Notes under the pieces: generated by a model
Told to the model about the DNA's origin: nothing
Seen by the model: the letters and a program-made list of their open reading frames with translations, nothing else
The model's database searches: none
Shown here: positions 28,373-38,486 of the stretch, piece after piece
Position numbering within the stretch: position 1 is the stretch's first letter
How the letters are laid out: each line of letters begins with the position of its first letter
NCBI GenBank assembly: GCA_905221385.1
Contig: CAJNCV010000007.1
Location: 33,350 to 97,349 of the forward strand
Direction: 5' to 3'
Origin: a bacterium
GTDB taxonomy: Bacteria; Bacillota; Bacilli; Lactobacillales; Streptococcaceae
DNA length: 64,000 bases
Position numbers and translations under genes: made by a program

Positions 28373-29869
28373 ATGAAGAAATATATTTTTATGCGTGTAT
28401 TGCGTTCATTGTTGTCCATTTTCTTGGTGACAACCTTGACCTACACGATTATCTATACGATGGTTCCTCGGAAATTGATTTTCAAGCAGGATACCAACTA
28501 TAACAAGATTGCAACTACAGCTGATAAGCGGGACAATTATGAAAATACCGTTTATGAGCGGATGGGCTATATCGAGTACTACGATACCAAGGAGTTGCAA
28601 GAAAAAGCGAGCACGATGGACTCATCTGTAACCGTTGATGCCAATGAGACTAACAAGGCAATCTACGAAAAATACATCAACCAACTAGGAAATGGTTGGA
28701 CACTAGGTGTATTCTCAGAAAGTGGTCAATTCTATGCTACGCGTGAAATTCCGATTTTTGAACGTGTTTTCAAATTCTATGCCAACTTGATTGATGTCGA
28801 TCATACAAACAAGATTCAGGACCCTGAAAATCCAAACTTGCAACGTTATCTTCGTTTTGAAAATGACCCTGCTATCGGTTGGTCATTGGTTGGTTCAGGT
28901 ACAAAACATAAATACCTTTTGTATTTCAACAGTCAATTCCCATTTGTACACCAAAACTTTGTGAACATTAACTTGGGAGATTCTTACCCAACTTATGCAA
29001 ACACACCAGTGCTTCAAGTTATCACACAAGGTCAGGGACAAACTAAGACATCAGAAGTTCAATTCCCTACGGGTAAAAAGACTTCATCTGTAGATATTTA
29101 CTCTCGTACCTACAAGTCACCAAGTCAAGCAGATGCGCGCGAGGTAGCTAACTATGGTAAAGACGATCCATATACAGCCACAGAAAGCAATTACCAATAT
29201 CCATCAATGATCGCAAGCTCAGCGGTTGCTGGTTTGATTGGTTTGATTATTTCTTATGCTATCGCAATTCCTCTTGGATCTGCTATGGCTCGCTACAAGA
29301 ATACTTGGATTGATAGTTTCTCTACAGGGACTTTGACTTTCTTGCTTGCTCTTCCAACGATTGCCTTAGTGTATATTGTTCGTTTGATTGGTTCATCAAT
29401 TGGCTTCCCGGATTCATTCCCTATCTTGGGTGCTGGAGATTGGCGGTCCTATGTTTTGCCAGCAGTTATTCTTGGCTTGCTTGGTGCCCCTGGTCTTGCT
29501 ATTTGGATTCGTCGTTATATGATTGACTTGCAATCTCAGGACTTCGTTCGTTTTGCTCGTGCCAAAGGTTTGTCTGAAAAAGAAATCTCAAACAAACACA
29601 TCTTTAAAAATGCCATGGTTCCTTTGGTTTCAGGAATTCCAGGTTCGATCCTTGGTGTTATTGGTGGAGCAACTCTGACAGAAACAGTTTTCGCCTTCCC
29701 AGGTATGGGTAAAATGTTAATTGACTCTGTAAAAGCATCAAATAATAACATGGTGGTTGGTCTTGTCTTCATTTTCACATGTTTGTCAATCTTCTCATAC
29801 TTTATTGGTGATATTTGGATGACAATTATTGACCCACGTATTAAATTGACAGAGAAAGGAGGCAAATAA
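28373..29869 (+). CDS. amiC: Oligopeptide ABC transporter permease AmiC
   Basis: The first permease of the Ami importer, 498 residues. One N-terminal helix is followed by a large extracellular insert (about residues 35-270) and then the MetI-like permease core with five more helices. The EAA loop reads [20 protein letters not shown]. The large external domain is characteristic of AmiC-type permeases in streptococci. AAAGGAAACG precedes the ATG. amiD begins at the last base of its stop codon. Confidence 0.95.
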   Translation: MKKYIFMRVLRSLLSIFLVTTLTYTIIYTMVPRKLIFKQDTNYNKIATTADKRDNYENTVYERMGYIEYYDTKELQEKASTMDSSVTVDANETNKAIYEKYINQLGNGWTLGVFSESGQFYATREIPIFERVFKFYANLIDVDHTNKIQDPENPNLQRYLRFENDPAIGWSLVGSGTKHKYLLYFNSQFPFVHQNFVNINLGDSYPTYANTPVLQVITQGQGQTKTSEVQFPTGKKTSSVDIYSRTYKSPSQADAREVANYGKDDPYTATESNYQYPSMIASSAVAGLIGLIISYAIAIPLGSAMARYKNTWIDSFSTGTLTFLLALPTIALVYIVRLIGSSIGFPDSFPILGAGDWRSYVLPAVILGLLGAPGLAIWIRRYMIDLQSQDFVRFARAKGLSEKEISNKHIFKNAMVPLVSGIPGSILGVIGGATLTETVFAFPGMGKMLIDSVKASNNNMVVGLVFIFTCLSIFSYFIGDIWMTIIDPRIKLTEKGGK

Positions 29870-30795
29870 TGTCAACAATCGATAAAGAAAAATTTCAGTT
29901 CGTAAAACGTGACGATTTTGCCTCTGAAACAATTGATGCTCCTGCCTATTCATACTGGGGTTCTGTATTTAGACAATTTCTAAAGAAAAAATCAACAGTC
30001 CTTATGTTGGGGATTTTGGTAGCCATTATCCTGATGAGCTTTATTTACCCAATGTTCTCAAAGTTTGACTTTAATGATGTAAGTAAGGTTAATGACTTTT
30101 CTGCTCGTTTTATAAAACCAAATGCTGAACATTGGTTTGGTACAGATAGCAATGGTAAATCCTTGTTTGATGGGGTTTGGTTTGGTGCGCGTAATTCAAT
30201 TCTCATCTCTGTAATTGCCACTTTTATCAACCTTGTGATTGGGGTTATTGTTGGTGGAATTTGGGGAATTTCAAAATCTGTTGACCGCGTTATGATGGAA
30301 GTCTATAACGTTATCAATAATATTCCTTCGCTTTTGATTGTTATCGTTTTGACGTACTCAATCGGAGCAGGTTTCTGGAATTTGATTTTTGCCATGAGTG
30401 TGACGACTTGGATTGGGATTGCCTATATGATTCGTATCCAAATCATGCGTTACCGTGACTTGGAATACAACCTTGCTTCTCAAACACTGGGAACACCAAC
30501 CTTTAAAATCATCGTTAAAAATATCATGCCACAATTGGTATCTGTTATCGTTACAACAATGACTCAAATGCTTCCAGCCTTTATTTCTTATGAAGCCTTC
30601 CTTTCCTTCTTTGGATTGGGATTACCTGTAACAGTGCCAAGTTTGGGACGTTTGATCTCAGATTACTCACAAAACGTTACGACCAACGCTTACTTGTTCT
30701 GGATTCCGTTGACAACCTTGATCTTGGTATCCCTATCTCTTTTCGTTGTTGGTCAAAACCTAGCGGACGCTAGTGATCCACGTACACATAGATAG
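29869..30795 (+). CDS. amiD: Oligopeptide ABC transporter permease AmiD
   Basis: The second permease, 308 residues with an N-terminal cytoplasmic stretch, one anchoring helix (about 42-62) and the MetI core. The coupling loop is [20 protein letters not shown]. It pairs with AmiC to form the channel. The start overlaps the amiC stop as TAATG, and AAAGGAGG lies upstream. Confidence 0.95.
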   Translation: MSTIDKEKFQFVKRDDFASETIDAPAYSYWGSVFRQFLKKKSTVLMLGILVAIILMSFIYPMFSKFDFNDVSKVNDFSARFIKPNAEHWFGTDSNGKSLFDGVWFGARNSILISVIATFINLVIGVIVGGIWGISKSVDRVMMEVYNVINNIPSLLIVIVLTYSIGAGFWNLIFAMSVTTWIGIAYMIRIQIMRYRDLEYNLASQTLGTPTFKIIVKNIMPQLVSVIVTTMTQMLPAFISYEAFLSFFGLGLPVTVPSLGRLISDYSQNVTTNAYLFWIPLTTLILVSLSLFVVGQNLADASDPRTHR

Positions 30796-30803
30796 GAGTA
30801 GAC

Positions 30804-31871
30804 ATGACAAAAGAAAATAATGTAATTTTGACTGCTCGTGATATTGTCGTGGAATTTGACGTTCGTGACAAAGTTCTGACGGCTATCCGAGGAGTTTCTC
30901 TGGACCTGATTGAAGGAGAAGTTCTTGCCTTGGTAGGTGAGTCTGGTTCTGGTAAATCTGTTTTAACAAAAACCTTTACAGGGATGTTAGAAGACAATGG
31001 ACGTATTGCCCAAGGAAGCATCGACTATCGTGGACAAGACTTGACCGCCTTGAATTCTAACAAGGAATGGGAGAAGATTCGTGGTGCTAAAATTGCGACC
31101 ATCTTCCAAGATCCAATGACAAGCTTGGACCCAATCAATACAATCGGTAGCCAAATCACAGAAGTTATCGTTAAACATCAAGGGAAAACAGCTAAGGAAG
31201 CCAAAGAAATGGCAATCGACTATATGAACAAGGTCGGAATTCCAGACGCTGAAAAACGTTTTGACGAGTATCCTTTCCAATATTCTGGAGGGATGCGCCA
31301 ACGTATCGTTATTGCCATTGCCCTTGCGTGTCGTCCAGATATTTTGATCTGTGACGAGCCAACGACGGCCCTTGACGTAACCATTCAAGCGCAAATCATT
31401 GATTTGCTTAAAACCTTGCAAAATGAGTACCACTTTACCATTATTTTTATCACCCATGACCTTGGTGTGGTAGCAAGTATTGCTGATAAGGTAGCGGTTA
31501 TGTATGCTGGGGAAATTGTAGAATACGGTACTGTTGAGGAAGTCTTCTACGATCCACGTCATCCATATACTTGGAGTCTCTTGTCTAGCTTGCCTCAGCT
31601 TGCTGATGATAAGGGGGAATTGTACTCTATTCCAGGAACACCACCGTCTCTTTATACTGAGTTGAAAGGTGATGCCTTTGCCCTTCGTTCAGATTATGCG
31701 ATGCAAATTGATTTTGAAGAGAAGGCACCTAAGTTTTCAGTCACTGATACCCACTGGGCTAAGACTTGGTTGCTTCATGAGAATGCTCCTAAAGTTGAAA
31801 AACCTGGAGTCATTGCAGATTTGCATGACAAGATTCGTGATAAAATGGGCTTTGCTCATTTAGAAGACTAG
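30804..31871 (+). CDS. amiE: Oligopeptide ABC transporter ATPase AmiE
   Basis: One of two ATPases that drive Ami import. Walker A is [12 protein letters not shown], the signature is [12 protein letters not shown], Walker B is [12 protein letters not shown], and the switch histidine lies in [10 protein letters not shown]. The C-terminal oligopeptide/dipeptide domain contains [14 protein letters not shown]. Length is 355 residues. TAGGAG precedes the ATG. Confidence 0.96.
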   Translation: MTKENNVILTARDIVVEFDVRDKVLTAIRGVSLDLIEGEVLALVGESGSGKSVLTKTFTGMLEDNGRIAQGSIDYRGQDLTALNSNKEWEKIRGAKIATIFQDPMTSLDPINTIGSQITEVIVKHQGKTAKEAKEMAIDYMNKVGIPDAEKRFDEYPFQYSGGMRQRIVIAIALACRPDILICDEPTTALDVTIQAQIIDLLKTLQNEYHFTIIFITHDLGVVASIADKVAVMYAGEIVEYGTVEEVFYDPRHPYTWSLLSSLPQLADDKGELYSIPGTPPSLYTELKGDAFALRSDYAMQIDFEEKAPKFSVTDTHWAKTWLLHENAPKVEKPGVIADLHDKIRDKMGFAHLED

Positions 31872-31881
31872 GAGGAAGGAA

Positions 31882-32811
31882 ATGTCTGAAAAATTAGTAG
31901 AAATTAAAGATTTAGAAATTTCCTTCGGTGAAGGAAGTAAGAAGTTTGTGGCGGTTAAAAACGCCAACTTCTTTATCAACAAGGGAGAAACTTTCTCTCT
32001 TGTAGGTGAGTCTGGTAGTGGGAAAACAACCATTGGTCGTGCCATTATAGGTCTGAATAATACCAGTAAAGGAGAGATTATCTTTGATGGGCAGAAAATT
32101 AATGGGAAAAAATCTCACAAGGAATCATCAGACTTGATTCGTCGTATCCAGATGATTTTCCAGGACCCTGCAGCTAGCTTGAATGAGCGTGCGACAGTTG
32201 ACTATATCATCTCTGAAGGTCTTTACAACTATCACTTGTTCAAAGACGAAGAAGATCGAAAAGAAAAAGTTCAAAAGATGATTCATGAAGTTGGGCTTTT
32301 GAAAGAACACTTGACCCGTTACCCACACGAGTTCTCTGGTGGTCAACGTCAGCGTATCGGGATTGCCCGTGCCCTTGTGATGGAGCCTGATTTCGTTATT
32401 GCGGATGAGCCAATCTCTGCCTTGGACGTATCTGTTCGTGCACAGGTCTTAAACTTGCTCAAAAAATTCCAAAAAGAGTTGGGCTTGACCTATCTCTTTA
32501 TCGCGCATGACTTGTCAGTTGTTCGCTTTATCTCAGATCGTATCGCAGTTATCTATAAGGGTGTTATCGTTGAAGTAGCGGAAACAGAGGAGTTGTTTAA
32601 CAATCCTGTTCATCCGTACACTCAAGCACTTCTATCTGCTGTACCGATTCCAGATCCAATCTTGGAACGTAAGAAGGTCTTGAAAGTCTATGATCCTAGC
32701 CAACATGACTATGAGACAGACAAGCCGTCTATGGTGGAAATTCGTCCAGGTCACTATGTTTGGGCCAATCAAGCAGAACTTGCTCGTTACAAGGAAGCTC
32801 TTAAAAAATAA
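31882..32811 (+). CDS. amiF: Oligopeptide ABC transporter ATPase AmiF
   Basis: The partner ATPase of AmiE. Walker A is [12 protein letters not shown], the signature is [12 protein letters not shown], Walker B is [12 protein letters not shown], and the switch histidine is in [10 protein letters not shown]. The C-terminal extension has [16 protein letters not shown]. Length is 308 residues. AGGAGGAAGG precedes the ATG. It is the last gene of the five-gene ami operon, followed by a terminator. Confidence 0.96.
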   Translation: MSEKLVEIKDLEISFGEGSKKFVAVKNANFFINKGETFSLVGESGSGKTTIGRAIIGLNNTSKGEIIFDGQKINGKKSHKESSDLIRRIQMIFQDPAASLNERATVDYIISEGLYNYHLFKDEEDRKEKVQKMIHEVGLLKEHLTRYPHEFSGGQRQRIGIARALVMEPDFVIADEPISALDVSVRAQVLNLLKKFQKELGLTYLFIAHDLSVVRFISDRIAVIYKGVIVEVAETEELFNNPVHPYTQALLSAVPIPDPILERKKVLKVYDPSQHDYETDKPSMVEIRPGHYVWANQAELARYKEALKK

Positions 32812-32819
32812 ACAGATTA

Positions 32820-32850
32820 AGAGAGGACCGAAAGGTCTTCTCATTTTTAA
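32820..32850 (+). terminator. ami operon terminator
   Basis: GAGAGGACC (32821-32829), GAAA loop, GGTCTTCTC (32834-32842), then ATTTTT. Confidence 0.85.
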
Positions 32851-32854
32851 TAGA

Positions 32855-32892
32855 AAAAATCCCCTTTTACTAGCTTGTAAAAGGGGGATTGT
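32855..32892 (-). terminator. trk operon terminator (minus strand)
   Basis: TCCCCTTTTAC / GTAAAAGGGGGA stem between the ami and trk operons. On the minus strand the T run follows. Confidence 0.75.
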
Positions 32893-32899
32893 ATTGTAA

Positions 32900-34339
32900 T
32901 TAACGTTTAGACCAGGTACGTTTCATAAAGAGTAGCAAAATTGGGTAAATCTCTAAGCGGCCTGCAATCATTGCAAATGAGAGGAGGATTTTAGAGATGG
33001 GACTAAAGATGGCAAAACTAGAGGTTGTACCTAGAATCGGTCCGATATTGTTAAAACAGCTGAAGACCGCACTGGTCACGACTAGAAAATCATTGCTATC
33101 AAGACTGACGATAAAGATTAGAGAGAGTATAATCATCACGTAGATGGCAAAATATTTAAGAATCTTGTGCTGAGTATCCTTGTCAATAACGGTTTTGTTG
33201 ACATGTAGAGTCAAAACACGGTGAGGGGATAAGATGGACAAAATCTGATTTTTTGCGATTTTAGAGAGAATGAGTCCTCTAATCACCTTAAGACCACCTG
33301 CAGTTGAACCAGCTGATCCACCGATTCCCATGAGGAAGAGGAGGATAAATTGGGAGAAGAGGGGCCAGTTGGTAATATCTCCGTAACCAAAACCTGTTGT
33401 CGTGATGATATTGGAAACCTGAAAGAAGGCCATTTCAACACTTTTAGAGAAACCTTGGTAGAGGTGGAGCGTATTAAGAGTAATCAGGCCGGTAGAAACT
33501 AGGACAATGATCACATAAGCTCGCAGTTCTTCATCTCCAAAGAAAGCCTTAACCCGACGGAGCATGAGATAGTAGTAGAGATTGAAGTTAACTCCAAAAA
33601 CCAGAACTCCGATACTGACTAGATAGGTGATGAGTGAGCTACCGTAGTGGGCAATTCCGTCGTTATAGACGGTGAAGCCCCCAGTTCCCGCTGTCCCCAT
33701 AGCGATGACAAAGCTATCATAGAGAGGCATGCCTGCTAGATAGTAGATGACCACAAAAAGGGAGAAGAGAGCTAGATAAAGCAGATAGAGGATCTGGGCA
33801 GTGTTTTTTAGCTTAGATACGACCTTGCCAAAGACAGGCCCAGGGACCTCAGCCTTCATCACCTCTAAGTGACTATTCTTGGCATTGTCCATAATGGCAA
33901 GCGCAAAGACGAGTACCCCCATCCCTCCAATCAAGTGAGTAAAACTTCGCCAGAAGAGGAGGGAACGGCTGAGAACTGAGACATCTGTCAGAATGGTCGC
34001 TCCTGTAGTTGTAAAACCAGAACTGATTTCAAAGAAGGCATCGATGACGCTTGGGATTTGTCCTGAAAAGACAAAGGGAAGCGCTCCAAAGAAAGACCAT
34101 AGAATCCAACAGAGGGCGACGATTAAGACTCCCTCCTTAGTATAAATTCGCTGATTTTTGGGTTTCCGTAAAATTCCCAAGCTACCAAGAAGTATTAAAA
34201 TTCCAATTGTTGTAAAGAGTGCTGTAAATACTTGGCTGGATTCTTGATAATAGGTTGCTACGCTAACGGGCACTAGGAGGAGAACTGCCTCAATCAAGAG
34301 AAGTTTTGAGAGGAGGTAACGAATCATACTTTTATTCAT
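32900..34339 (-). CDS. trkH: Trk-family potassium channel subunit TrkH
   Basis: The membrane subunit of a Trk/Ktr-type K+ uptake system, 479 residues. It has repeated M1-P-M2 units. Selectivity-filter segments are visible as SSGFTTTGATIL, MGTAGTGGFTVY and TTTGFGYGD, and the last is near GIGGSAGSTAGGLKV. It lies three bases after trkA on the same strand. In pneumococcus the TrkH-type subunit is gated by c-di-AMP through its RCK partner, so the same control is plausible here. Confidence 0.93.
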   Translation of the reverse strand: MNKSMIRYLLSKLLLIEAVLLLVPVSVATYYQESSQVFTALFTTIGILILLGSLGILRKPKNQRIYTKEGVLIVALCWILWSFFGALPFVFSGQIPSVIDAFFEISSGFTTTGATILTDVSVLSRSLLFWRSFTHLIGGMGVLVFALAIMDNAKNSHLEVMKAEVPGPVFGKVVSKLKNTAQILYLLYLALFSLFVVIYYLAGMPLYDSFVIAMGTAGTGGFTVYNDGIAHYGSSLITYLVSIGVLVFGVNFNLYYYLMLRRVKAFFGDEELRAYVIIVLVSTGLITLNTLHLYQGFSKSVEMAFFQVSNIITTTGFGYGDITNWPLFSQFILLFLMGIGGSAGSTAGGLKVIRGLILSKIAKNQILSILSPHRVLTLHVNKTVIDKDTQHKILKYFAIYVMIILSLIFIVSLDSNDFLVVTSAVFSCFNNIGPILGTTSSFAIFSPISKILLSFAMIAGRLEIYPILLLFMKRTWSKR

Positions 34340-34342
34340 CTT

Positions 34343-35692
34343 TTACCTCTCAATCAGATCATAAATTTTGGTGATATTTGGTAGTAAAGTCGTCACGAGC
34401 AACTGATCTCCTACCTCAAGTCTGTCCTCTCCAGTAGGGAAGATTGTTTTTCCTTTTCGGATAATGGCTGCGATAAGAACCCCTTTCTTCAGTTTCAGAT
34501 GTGAAAGAGGTTTGGCAGTCATTTTATTAGCTTCCTTGATTTGGAATTGAAGAGTTTCAATTTGACCGTTTGCGAGATGGTGCATGGCTTGAAGGTCTGA
34601 GTATTGGGCGTTTACTCGACCACGGATAAAGTGCATAATGGTATCCACTGCAATGCTTTTGGGTGTGATGATACTTGAAAAATCAGGTGCATGGATAATC
34701 TCTAAAAGGCTAGTGCGATTCACCTTGGTGATATTCTTATGGACACCAACACGGTCTAAGAACATAGAGGTAATGATGTTTTCCTCATCAACCCCAGTCA
34801 AAGTTGCAACTGCATCATAGTTGGGAGCACTTTCCTCAAGCAAGATATCTTTGGCAGTTCCATCTCCCTGTACGATATAGAGATTTGGAAATTTTTCACT
34901 GAAGAGACGAGCTCTCTCAGGATTAATCTCGATAACTTTAGTATCAATACGGCTATCTTTTAAAATGCCAAGTAGGTAATAAGCAATTTTTCCAGCACCA
35001 ACGATGAGTAAGCTTTTCACTGCACGTGATTTGAAATAGTTATGGAAGAGCATCATATCCACACGATTCCCAGTAACAAAAATCCTATCTCTGTCCTGAA
35101 TGGTGATATCACCACTCGGAATCATAAGTTGATGGTCTCGTTCCATAGCGCAGACAATGATATTGCCAAATTTTTTACGAAAATCTGAGATTGGCATTTG
35201 ACAGAGACCACTGGAATCTTTGACAACAAACTCCATCAGGTTGACCCGTCCACCTGAGAACCGCTCAACTGAGAGTGCATTCGGGAAATCAATGATATTT
35301 GAGATAGCACGGGCGGCTAGGAGTTCTGGGTTAACGATAAGTGAGAATCCAAGAATATTTTTCTCTTTGAAATAGGCATTGGAGTATTCAGGATTTCGCA
35401 CTCGAACGATGGTTTCTTTAGCGCCCATCTTTTTAGCAAGTACTGCTGAAATCATATTCACTTCATCGTGTTCCGTTAGAGCGATAAAGATATCACACTC
35501 TTGAACGCCGGCTTGCTCTAAGATAGCAAAGTCTGCTCCATTTCCAAGGAGTCCCATGATATCAAAGCGACTGACAATATGATCGAGAACAGCCTCATCT
35601 TGTTCGATGAGGACAACGTCGTGTTTTTCTGCAACCAGTGAACGACAGAGGGCGAAACCGACTTTCCCTCCACCAACAAGGACAATTTTCAT
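34343..35692 (-). CDS. trkA: Trk system gating protein TrkA
   Basis: A cytosolic RCK protein that binds nucleotides and gates TrkH. It has two RCK units: residues 1-215 with IVLVGGGKVGFALCRSL, and 220-449 with LLIVGAGKIAYYLLGIL. Each unit has an N-terminal Rossmann part and a C-terminal TrkA_C part. Length is 449 residues. The upstream sequence holds TATGAT as a possible -10 and only a weak ribosome-binding site (AGGG). It is the first gene of the trkA-trkH operon. Confidence 0.93.
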   Translation of the reverse strand: MKIVLVGGGKVGFALCRSLVAEKHDVVLIEQDEAVLDHIVSRFDIMGLLGNGADFAILEQAGVQECDIFIALTEHDEVNMISAVLAKKMGAKETIVRVRNPEYSNAYFKEKNILGFSLIVNPELLAARAISNIIDFPNALSVERFSGGRVNLMEFVVKDSSGLCQMPISDFRKKFGNIIVCAMERDHQLMIPSGDITIQDRDRIFVTGNRVDMMLFHNYFKSRAVKSLLIVGAGKIAYYLLGILKDSRIDTKVIEINPERARLFSEKFPNLYIVQGDGTAKDILLEESAPNYDAVATLTGVDEENIITSMFLDRVGVHKNITKVNRTSLLEIIHAPDFSSIITPKSIAVDTIMHFIRGRVNAQYSDLQAMHHLANGQIETLQFQIKEANKMTAKPLSHLKLKKGVLIAAIIRKGKTIFPTGEDRLEVGDQLLVTTLLPNITKIYDLIER

Positions 35693-35935
35693 ATAAAAAC
35701 CCTACTTTTTCATGATGTAACTATCATACCCTTTTTTCGCAAAAAATGCACTTGCCAAGCCATTTTAGAGGATAAGAAAAGACTTTTTGTAAGTTTTCAA
35801 AGATAAAATTGCTCACCTTTCATAGAAATGTCTATTATATGAAGTGATTTCGCTCATTTAATATCCTTTCTCAGAAAAAGAATGACTAAGTATGGAAATA
35901 TTATCAAAAAAAGTAAAAAAATCAAGTCGTTTCTA

Positions 35936-35963
35936 TTGACAATGATTCTGAAAGTGTTATACT
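35936..35963 (+). promoter_or_regulatory. trmL promoter
   Basis: TTGACA (35936-35941), a 16-base spacer and TATACT (35958-35963). Confidence 0.8.
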
Positions 35964-35969
35964 AAGAAA

Positions 35970-36070
35970 GTAGCTTCGCTGATTTACTTCAAACCTGTTG
36001 TGAGGTAAGTTAACGATGCCTTAACCACGCTGTTTGCTGAGCTTGACTCCGGGCAGTGTGGCTATTTTTT
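35970..36070 (+). ncRNA. 23S-methyl-type RNA leader
   Basis: A structured leader in front of a SPOUT RNA methylase gene. The 3' hairpin pairs CCACGCTG (36025-36032) with CAGTGTGG (36054-36061) and is followed by CTATTTTTTT, so it can act as a terminator. The preceding part can fold into another hairpin. Position, two-hairpin shape and downstream gene fit the 23S-methyl motif known from Lactobacillales. The match is from memory, not from a covariance search. Confidence 0.65.
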
Positions 36071-36094
36071 TGCAATGGTGAAAGGAAGCAAGTC

Positions 36095-36598
36095 ATGACA
36101 AATCACATTGTATTATTTGAACCTCAGATTCCACAAAATACAGGTAACATTGCGCGTACTTGCGCTGCGACCAATTCTCCCCTTCACATCATCAAACCGA
36201 TGGGATTTCCGATTGATGATCGCAAGATGAAGCGAGCTGGATTAGATTATTGGGATAAGTTAGATATTTATTTTTATGATAGCTTGGAAGATTTCATGTC
36301 TCAGATGAAGGGAAAGCTCTATCTGATTTCGAAATTTGCTGAGAAGGTGTACTCTGAGGCAGATTTATCGACTGACGAAGACCATTATTTTCTCTTTGGA
36401 CGTGAAGACAAGGGCTTGCCTGAGGACTTTATGAGAGAACATCCTGAGAAAGCTCTCCGTATTCCCATGAATGATGAACACGTCCGCAGTCTCAATGTGT
36501 CTAATACCGTCTGCATGATTGTCTACGAAGCGCTCCGTCAGCAAAACTTTGCAGGTCTTGAGCTTGTTCACACCTATGAAGCAGATAAATTGAAATAA
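36095..36598 (+). CDS. trmL: tRNA 2'-O-methyltransferase TrmL (SpoU family)
   Basis: A single-domain SPOUT enzyme that methylates the ribose at tRNA wobble position 34. Motifs: [16 protein letters not shown] at the N-terminus, [12 protein letters not shown] and the C-terminal [16 protein letters not shown]. The ATG at 36095 follows AAAGGAAGC, giving 167 residues. An open frame continues upstream into the leader but is not coding. Older annotation calls it an rRNA methylase, which is how the leader motif got its name. Confidence 0.92.
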   Translation: MTNHIVLFEPQIPQNTGNIARTCAATNSPLHIIKPMGFPIDDRKMKRAGLDYWDKLDIYFYDSLEDFMSQMKGKLYLISKFAEKVYSEADLSTDEDHYFLFGREDKGLPEDFMREHPEKALRIPMNDEHVRSLNVSNTVCMIVYEALRQQNFAGLELVHTYEADKLK

Positions 36599-36600
36599 TC

Positions 36601-36628
36601 AAAATGCTTGCACTTGCAAGCGTTTTTT
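36601..36628 (+). terminator. trmL terminator
   Basis: AATGCTTGCA / TGCAAGCGTT stem with a very small loop, then TTTTTT. Confidence 0.8.
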
Positions 36629-36637
36629 GTTATGATT

Positions 36638-36856
36638 AAAGGGTCTTCAGGGCTGGGTGAGATTCCCGACCGGCGGTGACTTTAACTAGCTATTCTGGCT
36701 TACTCTTCGTTGTCTTGTCTCGATATACTCAAGTATTATCTTCGACTGCGACGCCTAGATTAATCCAAAATATCTTAGTTAAAGAAGTCCGCGAGCGCAA
36801 GCTGATGTGGTGCGATTCCACAACCGACAGTATAGTCTGGATGGGAGAAGACGAAA
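36638..36856 (+). promoter_or_regulatory. FMN riboswitch (RFN element)
   Basis: The conserved FMN aptamer segments are present in order: GGGTCTTCAGGGCTGGGTGA, GATTCCCGACCGGCGGT, AGTCCGCGAGCGC, GTGCGATTCCACAACCGACAG and the closing GGATGGGAGAAGAC. The variable P3 arm is unusually long (about 36680-36788): GACTTTAACT pairs with AGTTAAAG-AAGTC around an apical insert of about 85 bases. It lies upstream of ribU. No simple terminator is obvious afterwards, so control may be translational. Confidence 0.93.
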
Positions 36857-37009
36857 GAATGGCTTTATCTGTTCGGATGAGTTTATAGATAAATTGCAAC
36901 CGCTTGCTCAAATGAGTGAGAGGGAACTTTTGGGATATAAAAAGTGAGAATAGATAGAGGGATCCTTTCTAACTTCTTCTGATTTTATAGAAAATTGGAG
37001 GAACCTGTT

Positions 37010-37573
37010 ATGACAAACACACGTCGACTTTCGACCATTGCGATTTTATCAGCCATTTCATTTGTGCTGATGTACTTTGACTTTCCGCTCTTGCCAGCGG
37101 CGACCTTCCTCAAGATCGAGTTTAGTATCTTGCCAGTCCTTGTGGGCTTGGTGGTGATGGATTTGCCAGCTGCACTAGGAATCCTCTTGCTTCGCTCACT
37201 CTTGAAGTTGCTTCTGAATAGCCAGGGAGTGAATACCTACATTGGTTTGCCAATGAATATCGTAGCCTTGGGAGTTTTTGTTATCGCCTTTGGTTTGATT
37301 TGGAAAAAGGAACGTAGCACCCTTCGTTTCCTACTAGCATCTCTGGCGGGAACTATTGGGTTGACTTCTGCCATGTTGGTTCTCAACTATGTCTATGCGG
37401 TTCCTTTATACGCGCAGTTTGCTAACTTTGATATTGGAAAAATTTTGGGACTTTCCAACTACCTAATGACCATGGTTTTACCTTTTAACTTGATTGAAGG
37501 TTTAATCTTTGCCGTTTCATTCTGGTTGTTATACGTCCTCTTGAAACCAACCTTAAAACATTATGAGAGATAA
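37010..37573 (+). CDS. ribU: Riboflavin ECF transporter S component RibU
   Basis: RibU captures riboflavin and works with the shared ECF module (EcfA, EcfA', EcfT), which is not in this window. The 187 residues form about six helices, with LSAISFVLMYFDFPLLP and the characteristic LLRSLLKLLLNS. TTGGAGGAAC precedes the ATG at 37010. The FMN riboswitch upstream links it firmly to flavin supply. Confidence 0.95.
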   Translation: MTNTRRLSTIAILSAISFVLMYFDFPLLPAATFLKIEFSILPVLVGLVVMDLPAALGILLLRSLLKLLLNSQGVNTYIGLPMNIVALGVFVIAFGLIWKKERSTLRFLLASLAGTIGLTSAMLVLNYVYAVPLYAQFANFDIGKILGLSNYLMTMVLPFNLIEGLIFAVSFWLLYVLLKPTLKHYER

Positions 37574-38213
37574 ACAAACATTTTTAATGAAGGGCAGTTT
37601 TGCCCTTTTACTTTTCGTCCTTCTTGGCTATATGGTTAAGTTCTATCCTGAAACGCTGGTCGGTTTTGATCAACCGATTCAGACTGCCCTTCGTGGGGAC
37701 TTGCCAGATTACTTGACAGTTCTGTTCCGTGCCCTTACGCATTTGATTGATATCCCGGTGATTATCACCTGGGTTGCCATCGCAGCCTTTATCTTTTATC
37801 GTAAGCAGTGGAAGATAGAAAGCTACTTCATGGCGGGTAATCTAACCTTAGCCGGTCTTTTAATCGTGACCTTTAAAAACATCTACCAGCGCCCACGACC
37901 AGCTATCTTACATCTGGTAGAGGAGAAAGGATTTTCTTTTCCAAGTGGCCATTCTCTGGCTGTAACTTTGATGGTAGGGACCTTGATTGTCATTCTCAGT
38001 CAACGGATTAAAGATTCGGTTTGGAGAAAAATTGTGCAAATCGTCCTTGGCTTCTACCTAGTCAGTGTGCTGCTATCTCGGGTCTATCTGGGAGTCCACT
38101 ACCCATCAGATGTTATTGCCAGTTTCTGTGTGGGCTTGGGAGTCTTATTTATCGAATTTCCTTTCTATGACATGCTTCGCTTCCAATGGCGATTTAAAGG
38201 CAAGCAGAAGTGA
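37563..38213 (+). CDS. PAP2-family membrane phosphatase
   Basis: A 216-residue PAP2 phosphatase with about six helices. The three catalytic motifs are KNIYQRPRP, PSGHS and SRVYLGVHYPSD. Likely substrates are lipid pyrophosphates such as undecaprenyl-PP or phosphatidate; which one cannot be told. The start overlaps the 3' end of ribU by 11 bases, so it is also under the FMN riboswitch, although its role in flavin metabolism is unclear. Confidence 0.9.
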   Translation: MRDKQTFLMKGSFALLLFVLLGYMVKFYPETLVGFDQPIQTALRGDLPDYLTVLFRALTHLIDIPVIITWVAIAAFIFYRKQWKIESYFMAGNLTLAGLLIVTFKNIYQRPRPAILHLVEEKGFSFPSGHSLAVTLMVGTLIVILSQRIKDSVWRKIVQIVLGFYLVSVLLSRVYLGVHYPSDVIASFCVGLGVLFIEFPFYDMLRFQWRFKGKQK

Positions 38214-38221
38214 GATAGGTC

Positions 38222-38250
38222 TTGCAAGAATGGTAAAAATCTGATAAACT
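38222..38250 (+). promoter_or_regulatory. pheS promoter
   Basis: TTGCAA (38222-38227), a 17-base spacer and TAAACT (38245-38250). Confidence 0.65.
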
Positions 38251-38261
38251 ATGTAGTAATT

Positions 38262-38450
38262 GAATAGAAATCCGCAAGACTAGTAACTCAAGGGAAGTAT
38301 ATCAGGGAGGAGAGCCGTGACTGCAAGCTCTCTATATGAAAGCTGGGTGAATTCACTTGCACATGGATTTAGAAATGAAGGTCTGACTTGTCAGATGAAA
38401 ACGGATGGTACCGCGTGTCAACGCTCCGAGTGGAGTTTTTGGCATGTGGT
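38262..38450 (+). promoter_or_regulatory. T-box leader, Phe-specific
   Basis: The T-box core ATGGTACCGCG starts at 38405, followed by the terminator hairpin CTCC-GAGT-GGAG and TTTTT. In stem I, AGGGAGGAGAG and a specifier loop GGTGAATTCAC are visible; GAATTC gives specifier codon TTC, phenylalanine. This fits the downstream phenylalanyl-tRNA synthetase genes. Uncharged tRNA-Phe would stabilise the antiterminator. Confidence 0.93.
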
Positions 38451-38486
38451 TTTCTTTTTATCTGTTAAGTGACTGATGGAGGAATT

